Below are positions 35,419-44,720 of a stretch of DNA of 64,000 nt, one piece after another; position 1 is the first letter of the stretch, and every line of letters starts with the position of its first letter. Position numbers and translations under genes: made by a program. Source of the DNA: JBFONV01 sp040779335 (GTDB taxonomy: Bacteria > Pseudomonadota > Gammaproteobacteria > Enterobacterales > Alteromonadaceae); NCBI GenBank assembly GCA_040779335.1, contig JBFONV010000004.1:1-64000 (forward strand), read 5' to 3'. The notes beneath the pieces were generated by a model that was given only the letters and a program-made list of their open reading frames with translations, was not told the origin of the DNA and made no database searches.

Positions 35419-36335
35419 TGTAACCACCATAGCCAGGCGGGGATAGTTGCTATCGACAATAAAGTGCTGACAACGACACTGCCCGCCACGGTTTCTTGAT
35501 GTTTATTTTGCATTAAGGCGATCAGGTAGGCATTCACCCCGGTAGGGCTACCGCTCATAATGACTAGTACCGTGACTGTTAAACTATCAAGCGAGAACAG
35601 GTGCTGAGCACATAGATAGACAGTAAATGGTAACAGCAATAACTTACATACGCTGGCAATAAAGATAAATGACAACTGTGCTTTTACTTGGTAAAAAGCC
35701 AGCGATGCTCCTAGTACAAACAGGGCCAAGGTAATGGCGGGTTTACCCATCATAACTAGACTTGTGGCAACAAACTCAGGCAAGGTTATTTGATAAATAT
35801 TAAATATCAAGCCAGTTAAGATGCTAATTATCAGTGGATTGTTAAATGTTTGCGCGAGAAATTGTTGCCAGTTAAAACGCTCTGATTTTGCCGCAATCGC
35901 ACTGGTAAGCCCAAATAACATCGCGCTGTGAAAGGTGATCACTAAAAAAACGATGGCAACGACCTGCTCACCTAACGTAGCAAGTAAGACCGGTAAACCA
36001 ACAATCACGGTATTAGAATAACTTGCCCCCAAAGCAAACACGGCAGAAGGAGCACTGGAACGATTATATCGGTGATGAAAAAAATAGTTAATTAGGTAGG
36101 CAAGCCCATAACAAATCAAAACAGGTAAATAAAACGATGCAAATAATTGCCAATTTACTTGCTGAGAAAATTGCGCGTTGGCCATTTGATAAAACAAAAA
36201 TGCCGGAATGGATAGGTTAAAGGTAAATTTACTTAAGGCATCAAGTTGTGAGCGCTGAAGCCAATGAGACTTAGTCGCGATATATCCTAAAAGCGCAATA
36301 AGCACTAGTGGAGTGATAACATTTACAATATCCAT
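35415..36335 (-). CDS. AEC-family (auxin efflux carrier-type) transporter
   Basis: 306 residues, ten or so hydrophobic segments. It starts MDIVNVITPLVLIALLGYIA with N-terminal helices of about 20 residues. NTVIVGLPVLLATLGE and MSGSPTGVNAYLIA are the two half-domain motifs (GLP and SPTGVNAY) of the AEC family. Substrates in bacteria include malate or malonate; here unknown. It is next to no obvious metabolic partner. Confidence 0.88.
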   Translation of the reverse strand: MDIVNVITPLVLIALLGYIATKSHWLQRSQLDALSKFTFNLSIPAFLFYQMANAQFSQQVNWQLFASFYLPVLICYGLAYLINYFFHHRYNRSSAPSAVFALGASYSNTVIVGLPVLLATLGEQVVAIVFLVITFHSAMLFGLTSAIAAKSERFNWQQFLAQTFNNPLIISILTGLIFNIYQITLPEFVATSLVMMGKPAITLALFVLGASLAFYQVKAQLSFIFIASVCKLLLLPFTVYLCAQHLFSLDSLTVTVLVIMSGSPTGVNAYLIALMQNKHQETVAGSVVVSTLLSIATIPAWLWWLH

Positions 36336-36391
36336 AATATTTAATCGTAATGATAAGGGGCAGCGTTAATTAAGTGATAGTTAGTGAAAAA

Positions 36392-36826
36392 TTAAGAATA
36401 TTGTTGTTCAAAAAAACTCTCGATGATCAACCTGGCTGAGTAGGCATCAATATTGTCTTTTTTGAGGTTTCGATAGCCTCCTTGGGCAAACAATTGTTCT
36501 TTAGCATCAGCGGTTGTTAAGCGTTCGTCAACAAAATTGACTTCAATGCCGAAGCGCCCAAAGATTCGGTTGCCAAATTTTTTTGCCGCTAAGGTTAAAG
36601 GTTGCTCACTGCCATCCATATTGAGCGGTAAACCTACGACAATTAAATCAGGTTGCCACTCGGTTAAATATTTTTGGACGTTGTCCCAATTGGGAATACC
36701 GTCATTTGCTTTAATAGATCCTAGAGGTGTCGCACTGCCAGTAATTTCCTGACCAACGGCGACACCGATATATTTTTTACCAAAATCAAAGCCAATAATG
36801 GTCCGTGCACCGCTATCTGCTGACAT
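36392..36826 (-). CDS. ruvX: Holliday junction resolvase-like RuvX (YqgF)
   Basis: 144 residues of the RNase-H fold. IGFDFGKKYIGVAVG carries the first catalytic Asp, and VGLPLNMDGSEQ and VDERLTTADAKEQL hold the others. YqgF/RuvX acts in 16S rRNA 5' end processing and is essential in E. coli. It directly follows yqgE (17-base gap), the conserved order. Confidence 0.94.
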   Translation of the reverse strand: MSADSGARTIIGFDFGKKYIGVAVGQEITGSATPLGSIKANDGIPNWDNVQKYLTEWQPDLIVVGLPLNMDGSEQPLTLAAKKFGNRIFGRFGIEVNFVDERLTTADAKEQLFAQGGYRNLKKDNIDAYSARLIIESFFEQQYS

Positions 36827-36843
36827 TAATTACATCTCATTTG

Positions 36844-37401
36844 TTATGCGTGGCCGACGTCTGAAGATAGATGCGCAAGGTCTATACCGAGTTTTTCCGT
36901 CGCTTTTTTCCAACGTTGTTCTATTGGTGTGTTAAATAATATTTCACTATCCGCGGGGGTCACTAACCAGGAATTATCTTTAATCTCCTGTTCTAGTTGT
37001 CCGGGTCCCCAACCAGCGTAGCCTAATGTTACCATGAAGTTTTTCGGCGCATCATCAGTGCCCAGTGCTAATAAAATATCTTTTGAGGTAGTGATCATCA
37101 CTTCATCGCTAAGCGCTAATGAGCTATTCCAGCAACCTTGTGGACTATGCAAAACGAAGCCGCGTTGCTGGGCAACTGGGCCGCCGGTCAGCACTTGTTG
37201 TTCCAGTTTAGGACAGTCTTCCATTTCATCATCTAACTGAGTCAATAATTCATTTAAGGTTATATTAACGGGGATATTAATGATCAACCCCATAGCGCCA
37301 TCATCATTATGCTCACAAATATAAGTGACGGTTTTGCTAAAGTAGGGATCGCCCAATGTTGGCATAGCAATCAATAACTGATTTTCTAAACTTTCCATCA
37401 T
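36844..37401 (-). CDS. yqgE: YqgE/AlgH-family protein
   Basis: 185 residues. NQLLIAMPTLGDPYFSKTV at the N-terminus, GAMGLIINIP and VTLGYAGWGPGQLEQEIKDNSW are the UPF0301/DUF179 signature. The biochemical function is unsettled; in some hosts it is tied to transcription regulation of alginate. It lies between gshB and ruvX, as in E. coli. Confidence 0.94.
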   Translation of the reverse strand: MMESLENQLLIAMPTLGDPYFSKTVTYICEHNDDGAMGLIINIPVNITLNELLTQLDDEMEDCPKLEQQVLTGGPVAQQRGFVLHSPQGCWNSSLALSDEVMITTSKDILLALGTDDAPKNFMVTLGYAGWGPGQLEQEIKDNSWLVTPADSEILFNTPIEQRWKKATEKLGIDLAHLSSDVGHA

Positions 37402-37453
37402 GTCTACCTCTCTTAATAGCTATTAGTTAGAGTCGTACTTACCTATACAGACC

Positions 37454-38404
37454 TTATCGATTAATATTTTCTTCTATTGCATCCATTAATTTACCACTAA
37501 TATTAATTGGGTAAGCAGCCTCAATCTCTTTAATACAGGTTGGGCTCGTGACATTAATCTCCGTCACTTTATCGCCAATAACATCTAATCCTACAAAGTA
37601 TAAGCCACGTTTCTTTAATTCGGGGGCAATTGTATCGGCAATTAATTTATCACTAGCGCTTAAAGGTCTAGCTTCGCCTCTACCACCTGCTGCTAAATTG
37701 CCTCTTGTTTCACCTTGTGCGGGAATACGGGCTAAGCAATAGGGCATAGGTTCGCCATTAACAATTAAGATACGTTTGTCTCCCTCGGTAATTTCTGGCA
37801 TGTATTCTTGTACCATAGCATATTGACCGCCATGTGCCGTTAAGGTTTCAAGAATTACACCAACATTAGGATCATTTTCACCGATACGGAAGATAGACGA
37901 GCCGCCCATACCATCTAATGGCTTGATAATTATATCTTTTAATTCCTGATGGAACTCGCGAATTTTCTGGCTACTTCTGGTCACTAACGTACGGGGAGTG
38001 AGCTCTGGAAACCAAGCTGTAAATAGTTTTTCATTACAATCGCGCAAGCTTTGAGGTTTATTAACTATTAAGGTTCCTGCAATTTCTGCTCGCTCTAGCA
38101 TGTAGGTAGCGTAAATGTATTCGGTATCAAAGGGAGGATCTTTACGCATTAATACGGCGTCTAGTTCACTGACTGCAACATCGGTTACCTCAGACAATTC
38201 GTACCAATGCTCGGGATCATCAAAAACTTTTATTGGTTGAGCTTGTGCTCGACATTGTCCTTGATCTAAATACAGATCCTTCATTTCCATGTAGAAAATT
38301 TCATAACCACGCGATTGTGCTTCTAGCATCATGGCCATCGATGAATCTTTTTTTACATTCACCTGTGAAATGGGATCCATGACGATGCCGAGTTTAATTG
38401 TCAT
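37454..38404 (-). CDS. gshB: Glutathione synthase
   Basis: 316 residues, E. coli GshB length. It begins MTIKLGIVMDPISQVNVKKD, contains an ATP-grasp domain with KPLDGMGGSSIF and MVQEYMPEITEGDKRIL, and ends with LDVIGDKVTEINVTSPT. It ligates glycine to gamma-glutamylcysteine. It lies downstream of rsmE on the same strand (76-base gap). Confidence 0.97.
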   Translation of the reverse strand: MTIKLGIVMDPISQVNVKKDSSMAMMLEAQSRGYEIFYMEMKDLYLDQGQCRAQAQPIKVFDDPEHWYELSEVTDVAVSELDAVLMRKDPPFDTEYIYATYMLERAEIAGTLIVNKPQSLRDCNEKLFTAWFPELTPRTLVTRSSQKIREFHQELKDIIIKPLDGMGGSSIFRIGENDPNVGVILETLTAHGGQYAMVQEYMPEITEGDKRILIVNGEPMPYCLARIPAQGETRGNLAAGGRGEARPLSASDKLIADTIAPELKKRGLYFVGLDVIGDKVTEINVTSPTCIKEIEAAYPINISGKLMDAIEENINR

Positions 38405-38480
38405 TAATTTGTCCTGTTATTTAGCTAGTTAGCTAGTTCTACCAATTGAATGAGTTCATAGGGTATTGCAATGTGCTGAC

Positions 38481-39227
38481 CTAAATTAGATCACCATAAC
38501 GACATTGTAGTGCCGTAATCGCGGTTAGTGCTGCTGTTTCTGTTCGTAACACTCTTGGCCCAAGTAATATGTCGTGAAAGCCATTGTCGCCTGCTTGACT
38601 GATTTCATCATCACTTAAACCGCCTTCAGGGCCGATCAGCAACCTTACACGTTGATTTTCTTCTGGCAAGGTCATAATCGAATGGCGTGCCTTTGGGTGT
38701 AAATTTAGCTTTAGCGCCGATGTTTGTTGCTCTAACCATGCCTGTAAACTAATAGGATCGTTGACTACTGGCACGGCACATCGTCCACTTTGCTCACAGG
38801 CACTTATAACTATTTTTTGCCACTGTTCCCGTTTTTTGGCAAGGCGGTCCCCGTTAAGTTTCACGCCACAACGCTCAGTAAATAATGGTGTAATACTATT
38901 TACGCCCAGTTCAACCGATTTTTGCAAGGTAAAATCCATACGATCTCCCCTTGAAATCCCTTGCCCTAAATGAATATTAAGTGGCGATTCTACATTTACG
39001 GCTTCGCTGGCGGTAATTTCGACCGAGGCGTGCTTTTTGCTGACATCAACAAGAACAGCCGAATATTGATAATACTGACCGTTATCTCCTAACCCATTAA
39101 ATAATGTTACTTGGTCGCCGTCACTTAAACGTAATACCCTGACGATATGACCGAAGGCATCATCATTTAATTGCACCACGTCACCTACCGACATGGAGTT
39201 ATTCTGGTATATTCTTGGATTTGCCAT
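38481..39227 (-). CDS. rsmE: 16S rRNA m3U1498 methyltransferase
   Basis: 248 residues of the SPOUT class. QGISRGDRMDFTLQKSVELG and the C-terminal knot LLIGPEGGLSDDEISQA and LGPRVLRTETAALTAI are characteristic of RsmE. It methylates N3 of U1498 in the decoding centre. The order rsmE-gshB-yqgE-ruvX matches E. coli. Confidence 0.96.
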   Translation of the reverse strand: MANPRIYQNNSMSVGDVVQLNDDAFGHIVRVLRLSDGDQVTLFNGLGDNGQYYQYSAVLVDVSKKHASVEITASEAVNVESPLNIHLGQGISRGDRMDFTLQKSVELGVNSITPLFTERCGVKLNGDRLAKKREQWQKIVISACEQSGRCAVPVVNDPISLQAWLEQQTSALKLNLHPKARHSIMTLPEENQRVRLLIGPEGGLSDDEISQAGDNGFHDILLGPRVLRTETAALTAITALQCRYGDLI

Positions 39228-39402
39228 AGGTTAGGTTGTCACTATCTTTAATAATAATTTAGCACTTACCAACAACATAGGGGCGATAACGGCAAATTAC
39301 AATATCAAGGCTAGGGGATTTAAACGAAAATATACTACCGATAGGGTTAAGTGCTAGCTAAAGGCACATTATAGCCATGACATTAACCCAAAATGATAAC
39401 GA

Positions 39403-39432
39403 TAAAAAAAACCTCCTAGTGGAGGTTTTTTG
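39403..39432 (-). terminator. Intrinsic terminator of metK
   Basis: AAAAAACCTCC-tagt-GGAGGTTTTTT with T-rich sequence on both strands, 27 bases past the metK stop. Confidence 0.92.
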
Positions 39433-39458
39433 CGTATTTATTCTTTGCTATATCTGCT

Positions 39459-40646
39459 TTAAATACCTGCGGCAGCGCGCAATTGCTCTGCTTTATCGGT
39501 TCTTTCCCACGTAAACGCAGTAAAGGTATCGCCATCGACAGTCATTTCAAACGGTTCACGACCAAAATGGCCGTATGCTGCTGTTTGACGGTACATAGGA
39601 TGTAACAGGTCTAACATTTTAGTGATGCCATAAGGGCGCAGGTCAAAATGTTCACGCACTAATTCAACTAAACGTTCTTCAGGCACTTTACCGGTACCAA
39701 AGGTTTCTATCGAAATAGATGTTGGCTCGGCAACTCCGATTGCGTATGAAATTTGAATTTCGCAGCGATCGGCTAAGCCGGCGGCAACAATATTTTTTGC
39801 AACATAGCGGCCTGCATAGGCAGCACTGCGGTCTACTTTTGACGGATCTTTACCCGAGAAAGCACCGCCACCATGTCTTGCCATACCACCATAGGTGTCA
39901 ACAATAATTTTACGGCCAGTTAAGCCACAATCACCCACAGGACCACCAATAACAAAGCGTCCAGTTGGGTTAATATGATATTTAGTGTTTTCAGTTAGCA
40001 ATTCAGCAGGCAGTACATGCTTGATAATGTTTTCCATTACCGCATGGTGCAAATCTTCTTGTTTAATGTCTGGATTATGCTGAGTCGATAGTACAACGGT
40101 ATCAATAGCAACAGGTTTACCATCTTCGTAGACAAACGTTACTTGTGATTTAGCGTCGGGGCGCAACCAAGGCAATACACCAGACTTGCGGGCTTCTGCT
40201 TGACGTTCAACCAAGCGATGTGAATAGTACAACGGCGCTGGCATTAAGGTTTCAGTTTCGTTGGTGGCATAACCAAACATTAATCCTTGATCGCCTGCAC
40301 CTTGTTCTTCTGGCTTCAAACGGTCTACACCTTGGGCAATTTCTGGAGATTGTTGACCAATTAAGTTCATGATCCCGCAGGTAGCACCATCAAAACCAAC
40401 ATCTGAAGAAGTATAGCCGATGTCGGTGATCACTTTACGCGTGATATCTTCTAAATCAACCCATGCCGAGGTTGATATTTCGCCAGAAATAATCGCAACA
40501 CCTGTTTTTACCATGGTCTCACAGGCAACACGGGCATGCTTATCCTTGGCGATAATAGCATCTAATACTGCATCAGATATTTGATCGGCAATCTTATCAG
40601 GATGACCTTCAGACACTGACTCTGAAGTAAAAAGGTGTGTAGACAT
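39459..40646 (-). CDS. metK: S-adenosylmethionine synthetase
   Basis: 395 residues, near the E. coli MetK length (384). HLFTSESVSEGHPDKIADQ at the N-terminus, GAGDQGLMFGYA and GGGAFSGKDPSKVDRSAAY carry the ATP and methionine sites. It makes S-adenosylmethionine from methionine and ATP. GAGGG lies 4 bases before ATG. A promoter with two tandem MetJ-like boxes is found about 100-130 bases upstream (40744-40778). Confidence 0.98.
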   Translation of the reverse strand: MSTHLFTSESVSEGHPDKIADQISDAVLDAIIAKDKHARVACETMVKTGVAIISGEISTSAWVDLEDITRKVITDIGYTSSDVGFDGATCGIMNLIGQQSPEIAQGVDRLKPEEQGAGDQGLMFGYATNETETLMPAPLYYSHRLVERQAEARKSGVLPWLRPDAKSQVTFVYEDGKPVAIDTVVLSTQHNPDIKQEDLHHAVMENIIKHVLPAELLTENTKYHINPTGRFVIGGPVGDCGLTGRKIIVDTYGGMARHGGGAFSGKDPSKVDRSAAYAGRYVAKNIVAAGLADRCEIQISYAIGVAEPTSISIETFGTGKVPEERLVELVREHFDLRPYGITKMLDLLHPMYRQTAAYGHFGREPFEMTVDGDTFTAFTWERTDKAEQLRAAAGI

Positions 40647-40743
40647 AAACCCTCAATTTTCTATATAGATTTCGTAGTTGCAGATAAATAACGTGCAAGT
40701 ACGGCAAAATTTTTTGTAATTCTACCTGTGTCAGTAGCGTTTT

Positions 40744-40778
40744 TCTATATTTTTTTACGCCTAGATGGCTAAACGTCT
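40744..40778 (-). promoter_or_regulatory. Candidate metK promoter with MetJ-like boxes
   Basis: On the minus strand a -35-like TTAGCC (40767-40772) and a -10 TATAGA (40744-40749) are 17 bases apart. Two adjacent 8-base units, AGATGGCT (40763-40770) and AAACGTCT (40771-40778), match the met box AGACGTCT at 6 and 7 of 8 positions and cover the -35. This fits MetJ repression, but the score is modest. Confidence 0.5.
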
Positions 40779-40844
40779 TAAATGAGTGTGATTCATTAAG
40801 CTGCTCAAGGCAATTTTAAAAGCAATTTAGCAGAGAATTGAAGT

Positions 40845-40870
40845 TGAGAACTGAGGCTGAGAACTGAGGT
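40845..40870. repeat. 13-base direct tandem repeat (two copies)
   Basis: TGAGAACTGAGG followed by C or T, twice in a row, just past the murI stop. Confidence 0.6.
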
Positions 40871-40895
40871 CGAACTAAACTAGAAAATTGGTTAT

Positions 40896-41735
40896 TTACT
40901 CATTCATTAATTCTAAAGACAACGACTGTTGCCATAAATTAACAAACACTTTTTCTAAGTCTTTGTTGGCTAATGAGCTGATAAACCGGTGTGGTTTATG
41001 AGTTGATGAAATCGACAATAATTGTCTTTTATCGAGTTGTCTGATCAATTCTTGTGTAACTGGCTCTGCGGTTTCCATAATACTGATATTGCCATGGACA
41101 ATATCGTTAATTTTTTCAAGCAGAAAAGGATAATGAGTGCAGCCAAGCACGATAGTATCAACGTTACTGTTGAGTAATGGGGTTAAATATCTAGCCAATA
41201 GTTTGTCACACTCAGGACTGTCAATTTTCCCTTGCTCAATGAGTTCCACTAAGCCCGGGCAAGGCACTATAGTGACTTGTGCATTCGATGAAAACCTATT
41301 TACTAAGGCAAGAAAACGCTCATTAGTGGCGGTTGCTGTCGTCACTAAAATGGCCACTTTGTTGGTCTTGCTTTGATTCACTGCCGGTTTTATTGCGGGT
41401 TCAACACCAATGATAGGAATACTAACCTGTTGACGTAATTGATCTATGGCGTTAACCGTCGCGGTATTACAAGCGACAACAATCGCTTTTACACCTTGTG
41501 CTATAAGGTAATGCGCAATTTTATTGACCCGTTCGATAATAAATTCTGGTGATTTGTCGCCATAAGGGGCATACCTTGAGTCGGCGACATAAATAATCTG
41601 CTCGTTGGGCAACTGCTGTTGAATACATTTTGTTATGGATAAACCACCAACACCGGAGTCAAAAACGCCTATGGGGTGCTTAGCGATGTTTAGTGTTGAA
41701 TTACTCATATTATTAAGACTTAATAAATCAAACAT
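40896..41735 (-). CDS. murI: Glutamate racemase
   Basis: 279 residues. GVFDSGVGGLSI (23-34), the first catalytic Cys89 in VVACNTATV and the second in LGCTHYPFL. It supplies D-glutamate for peptidoglycan. The longest frame starts at 41735; an internal ATG at 41708 (MSNSTLNIAK) is equally possible since neither has a clear ribosome binding site. Confidence 0.94.
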   Translation of the reverse strand: MFDLLSLNNMSNSTLNIAKHPIGVFDSGVGGLSITKCIQQQLPNEQIIYVADSRYAPYGDKSPEFIIERVNKIAHYLIAQGVKAIVVACNTATVNAIDQLRQQVSIPIIGVEPAIKPAVNQSKTNKVAILVTTATATNERFLALVNRFSSNAQVTIVPCPGLVELIEQGKIDSPECDKLLARYLTPLLNSNVDTIVLGCTHYPFLLEKINDIVHGNISIMETAEPVTQELIRQLDKRQLLSISSTHKPHRFISSLANKDLEKVFVNLWQQSLSLELMNE

Positions 41736-41942
41736 GTATACAAAGAGCTGCAGTTATATTGATTTTATGCTGGAAAGTAAAGTGAACAATATCGACCCCG
41801 TTAACTAATGATGATTTTTCAAGTCATTGCTATGTATCTCTTCGCTTAAAGGATAGAATTATATATAAATGATTATGCTGTCATAACACCCCCAGTAAAA
41901 CTTGAGTCTCTGTTAATTTTATCGTGCCCAAAAGGAATTACC

Positions 41943-43181
41943 GTGCAAAGTGAAGTCTCTCTATCAAAGTTCAAGCAATTTCCACCATTAATGTGGATTT
42001 TACTCATTGGTGCTTTTATCACACGTGGCAGTTTCTATATGGTTTGGCCGTTTTTAGCGGTCATTTTGTATGAAAAATTTGGTATTTCCGCGACTGAAGT
42101 TGGCTTGATCTTATCCGCTGCAGCATTTATTTCTGTCTTTGTGGGATTTATCGGTGGGGCATTATCCGATAGATTTGGTCGTCATCAACTTATGTATGGT
42201 AGTGGCATTTTATATGTCATTTCTTTTTCAATGTTAGCGGAAGTTGATAGCATAATTGGTTACGTGTTGGTGATCACATTGTGCTCAATCGCTAAAGCCA
42301 TATGGGAACCACCAACGTCAGCATTAATTGCTGATATTATTCCGGACAGTAAAACGAGAGAGCTGGCCATGCAAAGCCGTTATTTTATTGTCAACGTCGG
42401 CGCAGCAATTGGTCCTATGGTTGGGGTATGGTTTGGTTTGACCGGACAACAATCTAGTTTTTATATTACTGCAGGAGCCTTCGCACTTTTACTTGTGTTG
42501 TTAAGGACTGGCTTTAAACGTCATGGTAAAATTTCAAGTGGTCATGAAAATACACCGCAACAATTGAAGCAAACTATCGGTGTTTTAAAGCAAGATAGAC
42601 TATTACAGTGTTTAATCGTCGCCAATATACTCTGTATGTTGATTTACGCACAAATGGACACTTCATTAATTCAGTATTTAAATCGAGCCAATGTTCCATC
42701 TTTGCTTGAGCTTATTTCGTCCTTGATCCTCACAAACGCGCTTGTCATCATTTGTAGCCAATTTTTACTGCTTAAAATGATGGCTTCATTATCACTTGAA
42801 GCGCGTATTCAAATAGGCTTGGTACTACTGGCCATTTCTCAATTTTGGTTAGCAATAAACCCACTTGAGCTTTTCTGGGGCTGGGTCGGGGCAATAGCTA
42901 TCATGAGCATCGCTGAAGCTATTTTATTTCCAACAATGAATGTTCATATCGATAGACTTGCTCCAGCGCATTTGCGTGGCGCATATTTTGGTGCGGCTTC
43001 GTTTTATTCTATAGGTTATGCATTAGCGCCATTTTTAGGTGGATTGGTGTTAGATCATTTAGGCGGTTTTTGGCTATTTGCTGGCGGGTCGTTAATGTGT
43101 TTATTGGTGATTTATCTGTATTCGATTTTACATAAGTTACCGCGGCCAGGCTTTGTTACTGAAACGCAAGAAATAGTGTAG
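41943..43181 (+). CDS. MFS transporter (drug-efflux type)
   Basis: 412 residues with 12 hydrophobic segments. It starts with GTG at 41943, with AAAGGA 6 bases upstream. The loop 2-3 motif GGALSDRFGRHQLM (about 77-90) is the MFS A-motif, and WEPPTSALIADI is near motif C/B. The layout resembles MdtH-like drug/proton antiporters; the substrate is unknown. It converges with the 6S RNA gene. Confidence 0.85.
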   Translation: MQSEVSLSKFKQFPPLMWILLIGAFITRGSFYMVWPFLAVILYEKFGISATEVGLILSAAAFISVFVGFIGGALSDRFGRHQLMYGSGILYVISFSMLAEVDSIIGYVLVITLCSIAKAIWEPPTSALIADIIPDSKTRELAMQSRYFIVNVGAAIGPMVGVWFGLTGQQSSFYITAGAFALLLVLLRTGFKRHGKISSGHENTPQQLKQTIGVLKQDRLLQCLIVANILCMLIYAQMDTSLIQYLNRANVPSLLELISSLILTNALVIICSQFLLLKMMASLSLEARIQIGLVLLAISQFWLAINPLELFWGWVGAIAIMSIAEAILFPTMNVHIDRLAPAHLRGAYFGAASFYSIGYALAPFLGGLVLDHLGGFWLFAGGSLMCLLVIYLYSILHKLPRPGFVTETQEIV

Positions 43182-43206
43182 GGGAGTTACATAAAAAGAG
43201 GGAATT

Positions 43207-43387
43207 AAGACTTCCAGAATGCCGCAGCTCACGTTAGTCCTGAACACCGTGTGTTCAGGGCGGAAACATCATATTAACCGTAGGCTTCCCGATACGAGCC
43301 GGGCTTGCACAATAGCTAATAATCAACATCCTAAGGTAAAACTTATCGGCTCAGGGACATAGTTCGCATACAAACATTCCAGAAGCT
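43207..43387 (-). ncRNA. ssrS: 6S RNA
   Basis: The minus strand contains GTCCCTGAGCCGATAA, matching the conserved 5' arm of 6S RNA; GGGAAGCC, matching the 3' arm; an apical-like CCTGAACA..TGTTCAGG hairpin, as in the enterobacterial 3' stem region; and a closing stem in which CTTCTGGAATG near the 5' end pairs with CATTCTGGAAG near the 3' end (G-U pairs allowed). TATAAT lies at 43393-43398, 6-7 bases before the proposed start. The length, about 181 bases, matches E. coli (184). 6S RNA binds sigma70 RNA polymerase as a DNA mimic. In enterobacteria it lies downstream of zapA; here a further gene lies between. Exact ends are estimated. Confidence 0.9.
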
Positions 43388-43509
43388 AACTGATTATAGC
43401 TAAAATTTAACGGTGAATTAAGTCTTTTTGGCTAATACATTACTGAACGTTGAATAAATGCTCGTTGTGATTTTTAAATGATTGATTGTTGTTTGATTTT
43501 CCAACAACG

Positions 43510-44661
43510 TTATTCGGGCAAAATCGGGCATGGATTGTAATTAGGATCTCGAGAACGCCAAATTGCTTCTTCAACAACGTACTTGATGCCATTTTCCTCA
43601 CCATATGTTAGTGCACTGCTGATCCATAATTTTGCCAAATCGTCATCATGCATGATTAAGCGGTCGATTTTTTCAAACTGTTTATCTTGAAAGCGACGTT
43701 CAATTTTTTTTAATTTTTTCTCCAATTCAGCCAACGCTTGTTGGTTATCCTTAGCTTCAAAGTAATTTTTTTGTAAGGCGATCCCCAAGGATTTACTCAA
43801 TAATTGCTTACTTTTCTGTTCTAAATTAGTCCCTAACGTCAAACAGGCTTGGGCTACCTGTTGATCATTTGTGTTATTGTCATGGCACCAACTCATTATT
43901 TCTGAAATAAACCAAGGTTTAGCTGCAGCATAACCGATGCCAGCAACTAAGCGTTGCTTGTAGCTTAAATCTAGAATATCTCTTGATGTTTGTTCATAAA
44001 AGTCAGCCAATTCAAAAAAGTATTCATCCATATTTGCTGCTTTTTCTATCTCATGTAACGCATCAAACACACCATCAATATCATTTTTCTTTAATTTTAA
44101 CGCGGCAATATTAAGCCAGAATGTACCATTTTCTTTATCCGCTAGTTGCGCTCGGTTAAACAAATCATCGTCGCATTTATCTATATTATTCTCGTTAAAG
44201 CAAAGCTTTAATAATTGATCATAAGCGAGTTTATTATTGGGGTTTTCTTGATTGAATTGATACAGCTTATCAAAGGCAACGCCAGTATCTTTTTCATTTT
44301 CAAAGAGATAATAGGCAAGCTTTTCCATGGGTTTTTCAGAGGCTTTTAAATACTGATTAAATTCGTCAAATTTTCGTTCGGTTTCTGCTCGTTGCTCTTC
44401 ACTTTCTGAAAAATCAAACTCAGGACAAGAAACAATATACTCTTGTGCTTGAGCTGTTTCGCTAGCTTCTGTCAGTGATGGCGCATTATTGCTATTTTCC
44501 GGTGTCACTTTTTTATCCAACAATAAGGGAGGATTAGAAAAGCTATCAGGTGTTGTAACCGAATTATTTGTTTCGACAGGTTCAGTGAAGAAGGTAGTAG
44601 TTTTGAATAAGTAAAATAAAATAATCGCTAAGGTAAGGAGTAAAACAATTTTTTTGTTCAT
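43510..44661 (-). CDS. Membrane-anchored protein of unknown function between zapA and 6S RNA
   Basis: 383 residues from ATG at 44661 (MNKKIVLLLTLAIILFYLF), chosen because it gives a clean signal-anchor and has AGG 4 bases before it; a TTG at 44685 or ATG at 44679 would add 8 or 6 residues. After the membrane helix come a Ser/Asn/Pro-rich linker and then an acidic, helix-rich region (FWLNIAALKLKKNDIDGVFDAL, DEYFFELADFYEQTS) suggesting TPR-like helical repeats, and a Cys-containing tail ending PNYNPCPILPE. No family is recognised. It is 59 bases past the zapA stop, same strand. Confidence 0.7.
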   Translation of the reverse strand: MNKKIVLLLTLAIILFYLFKTTTFFTEPVETNNSVTTPDSFSNPPLLLDKKVTPENSNNAPSLTEASETAQAQEYIVSCPEFDFSESEEQRAETERKFDEFNQYLKASEKPMEKLAYYLFENEKDTGVAFDKLYQFNQENPNNKLAYDQLLKLCFNENNIDKCDDDLFNRAQLADKENGTFWLNIAALKLKKNDIDGVFDALHEIEKAANMDEYFFELADFYEQTSRDILDLSYKQRLVAGIGYAAAKPWFISEIMSWCHDNNTNDQQVAQACLTLGTNLEQKSKQLLSKSLGIALQKNYFEAKDNQQALAELEKKLKKIERRFQDKQFEKIDRLIMHDDDLAKLWISSALTYGEENGIKYVVEEAIWRSRDPNYNPCPILPE

Positions 44662-44720
44662 TTTACCTGATAAATCCATTATCAATTCACGTAGCTTTTG
44701 GGCGGTTAGAACATTTGGCG

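Noticed and set aside
40647..40743. SAM riboswitch in the metK leader
   Set aside because: No conserved aptamer features were seen, and the leader is short; MetJ-like boxes give a simpler explanation.
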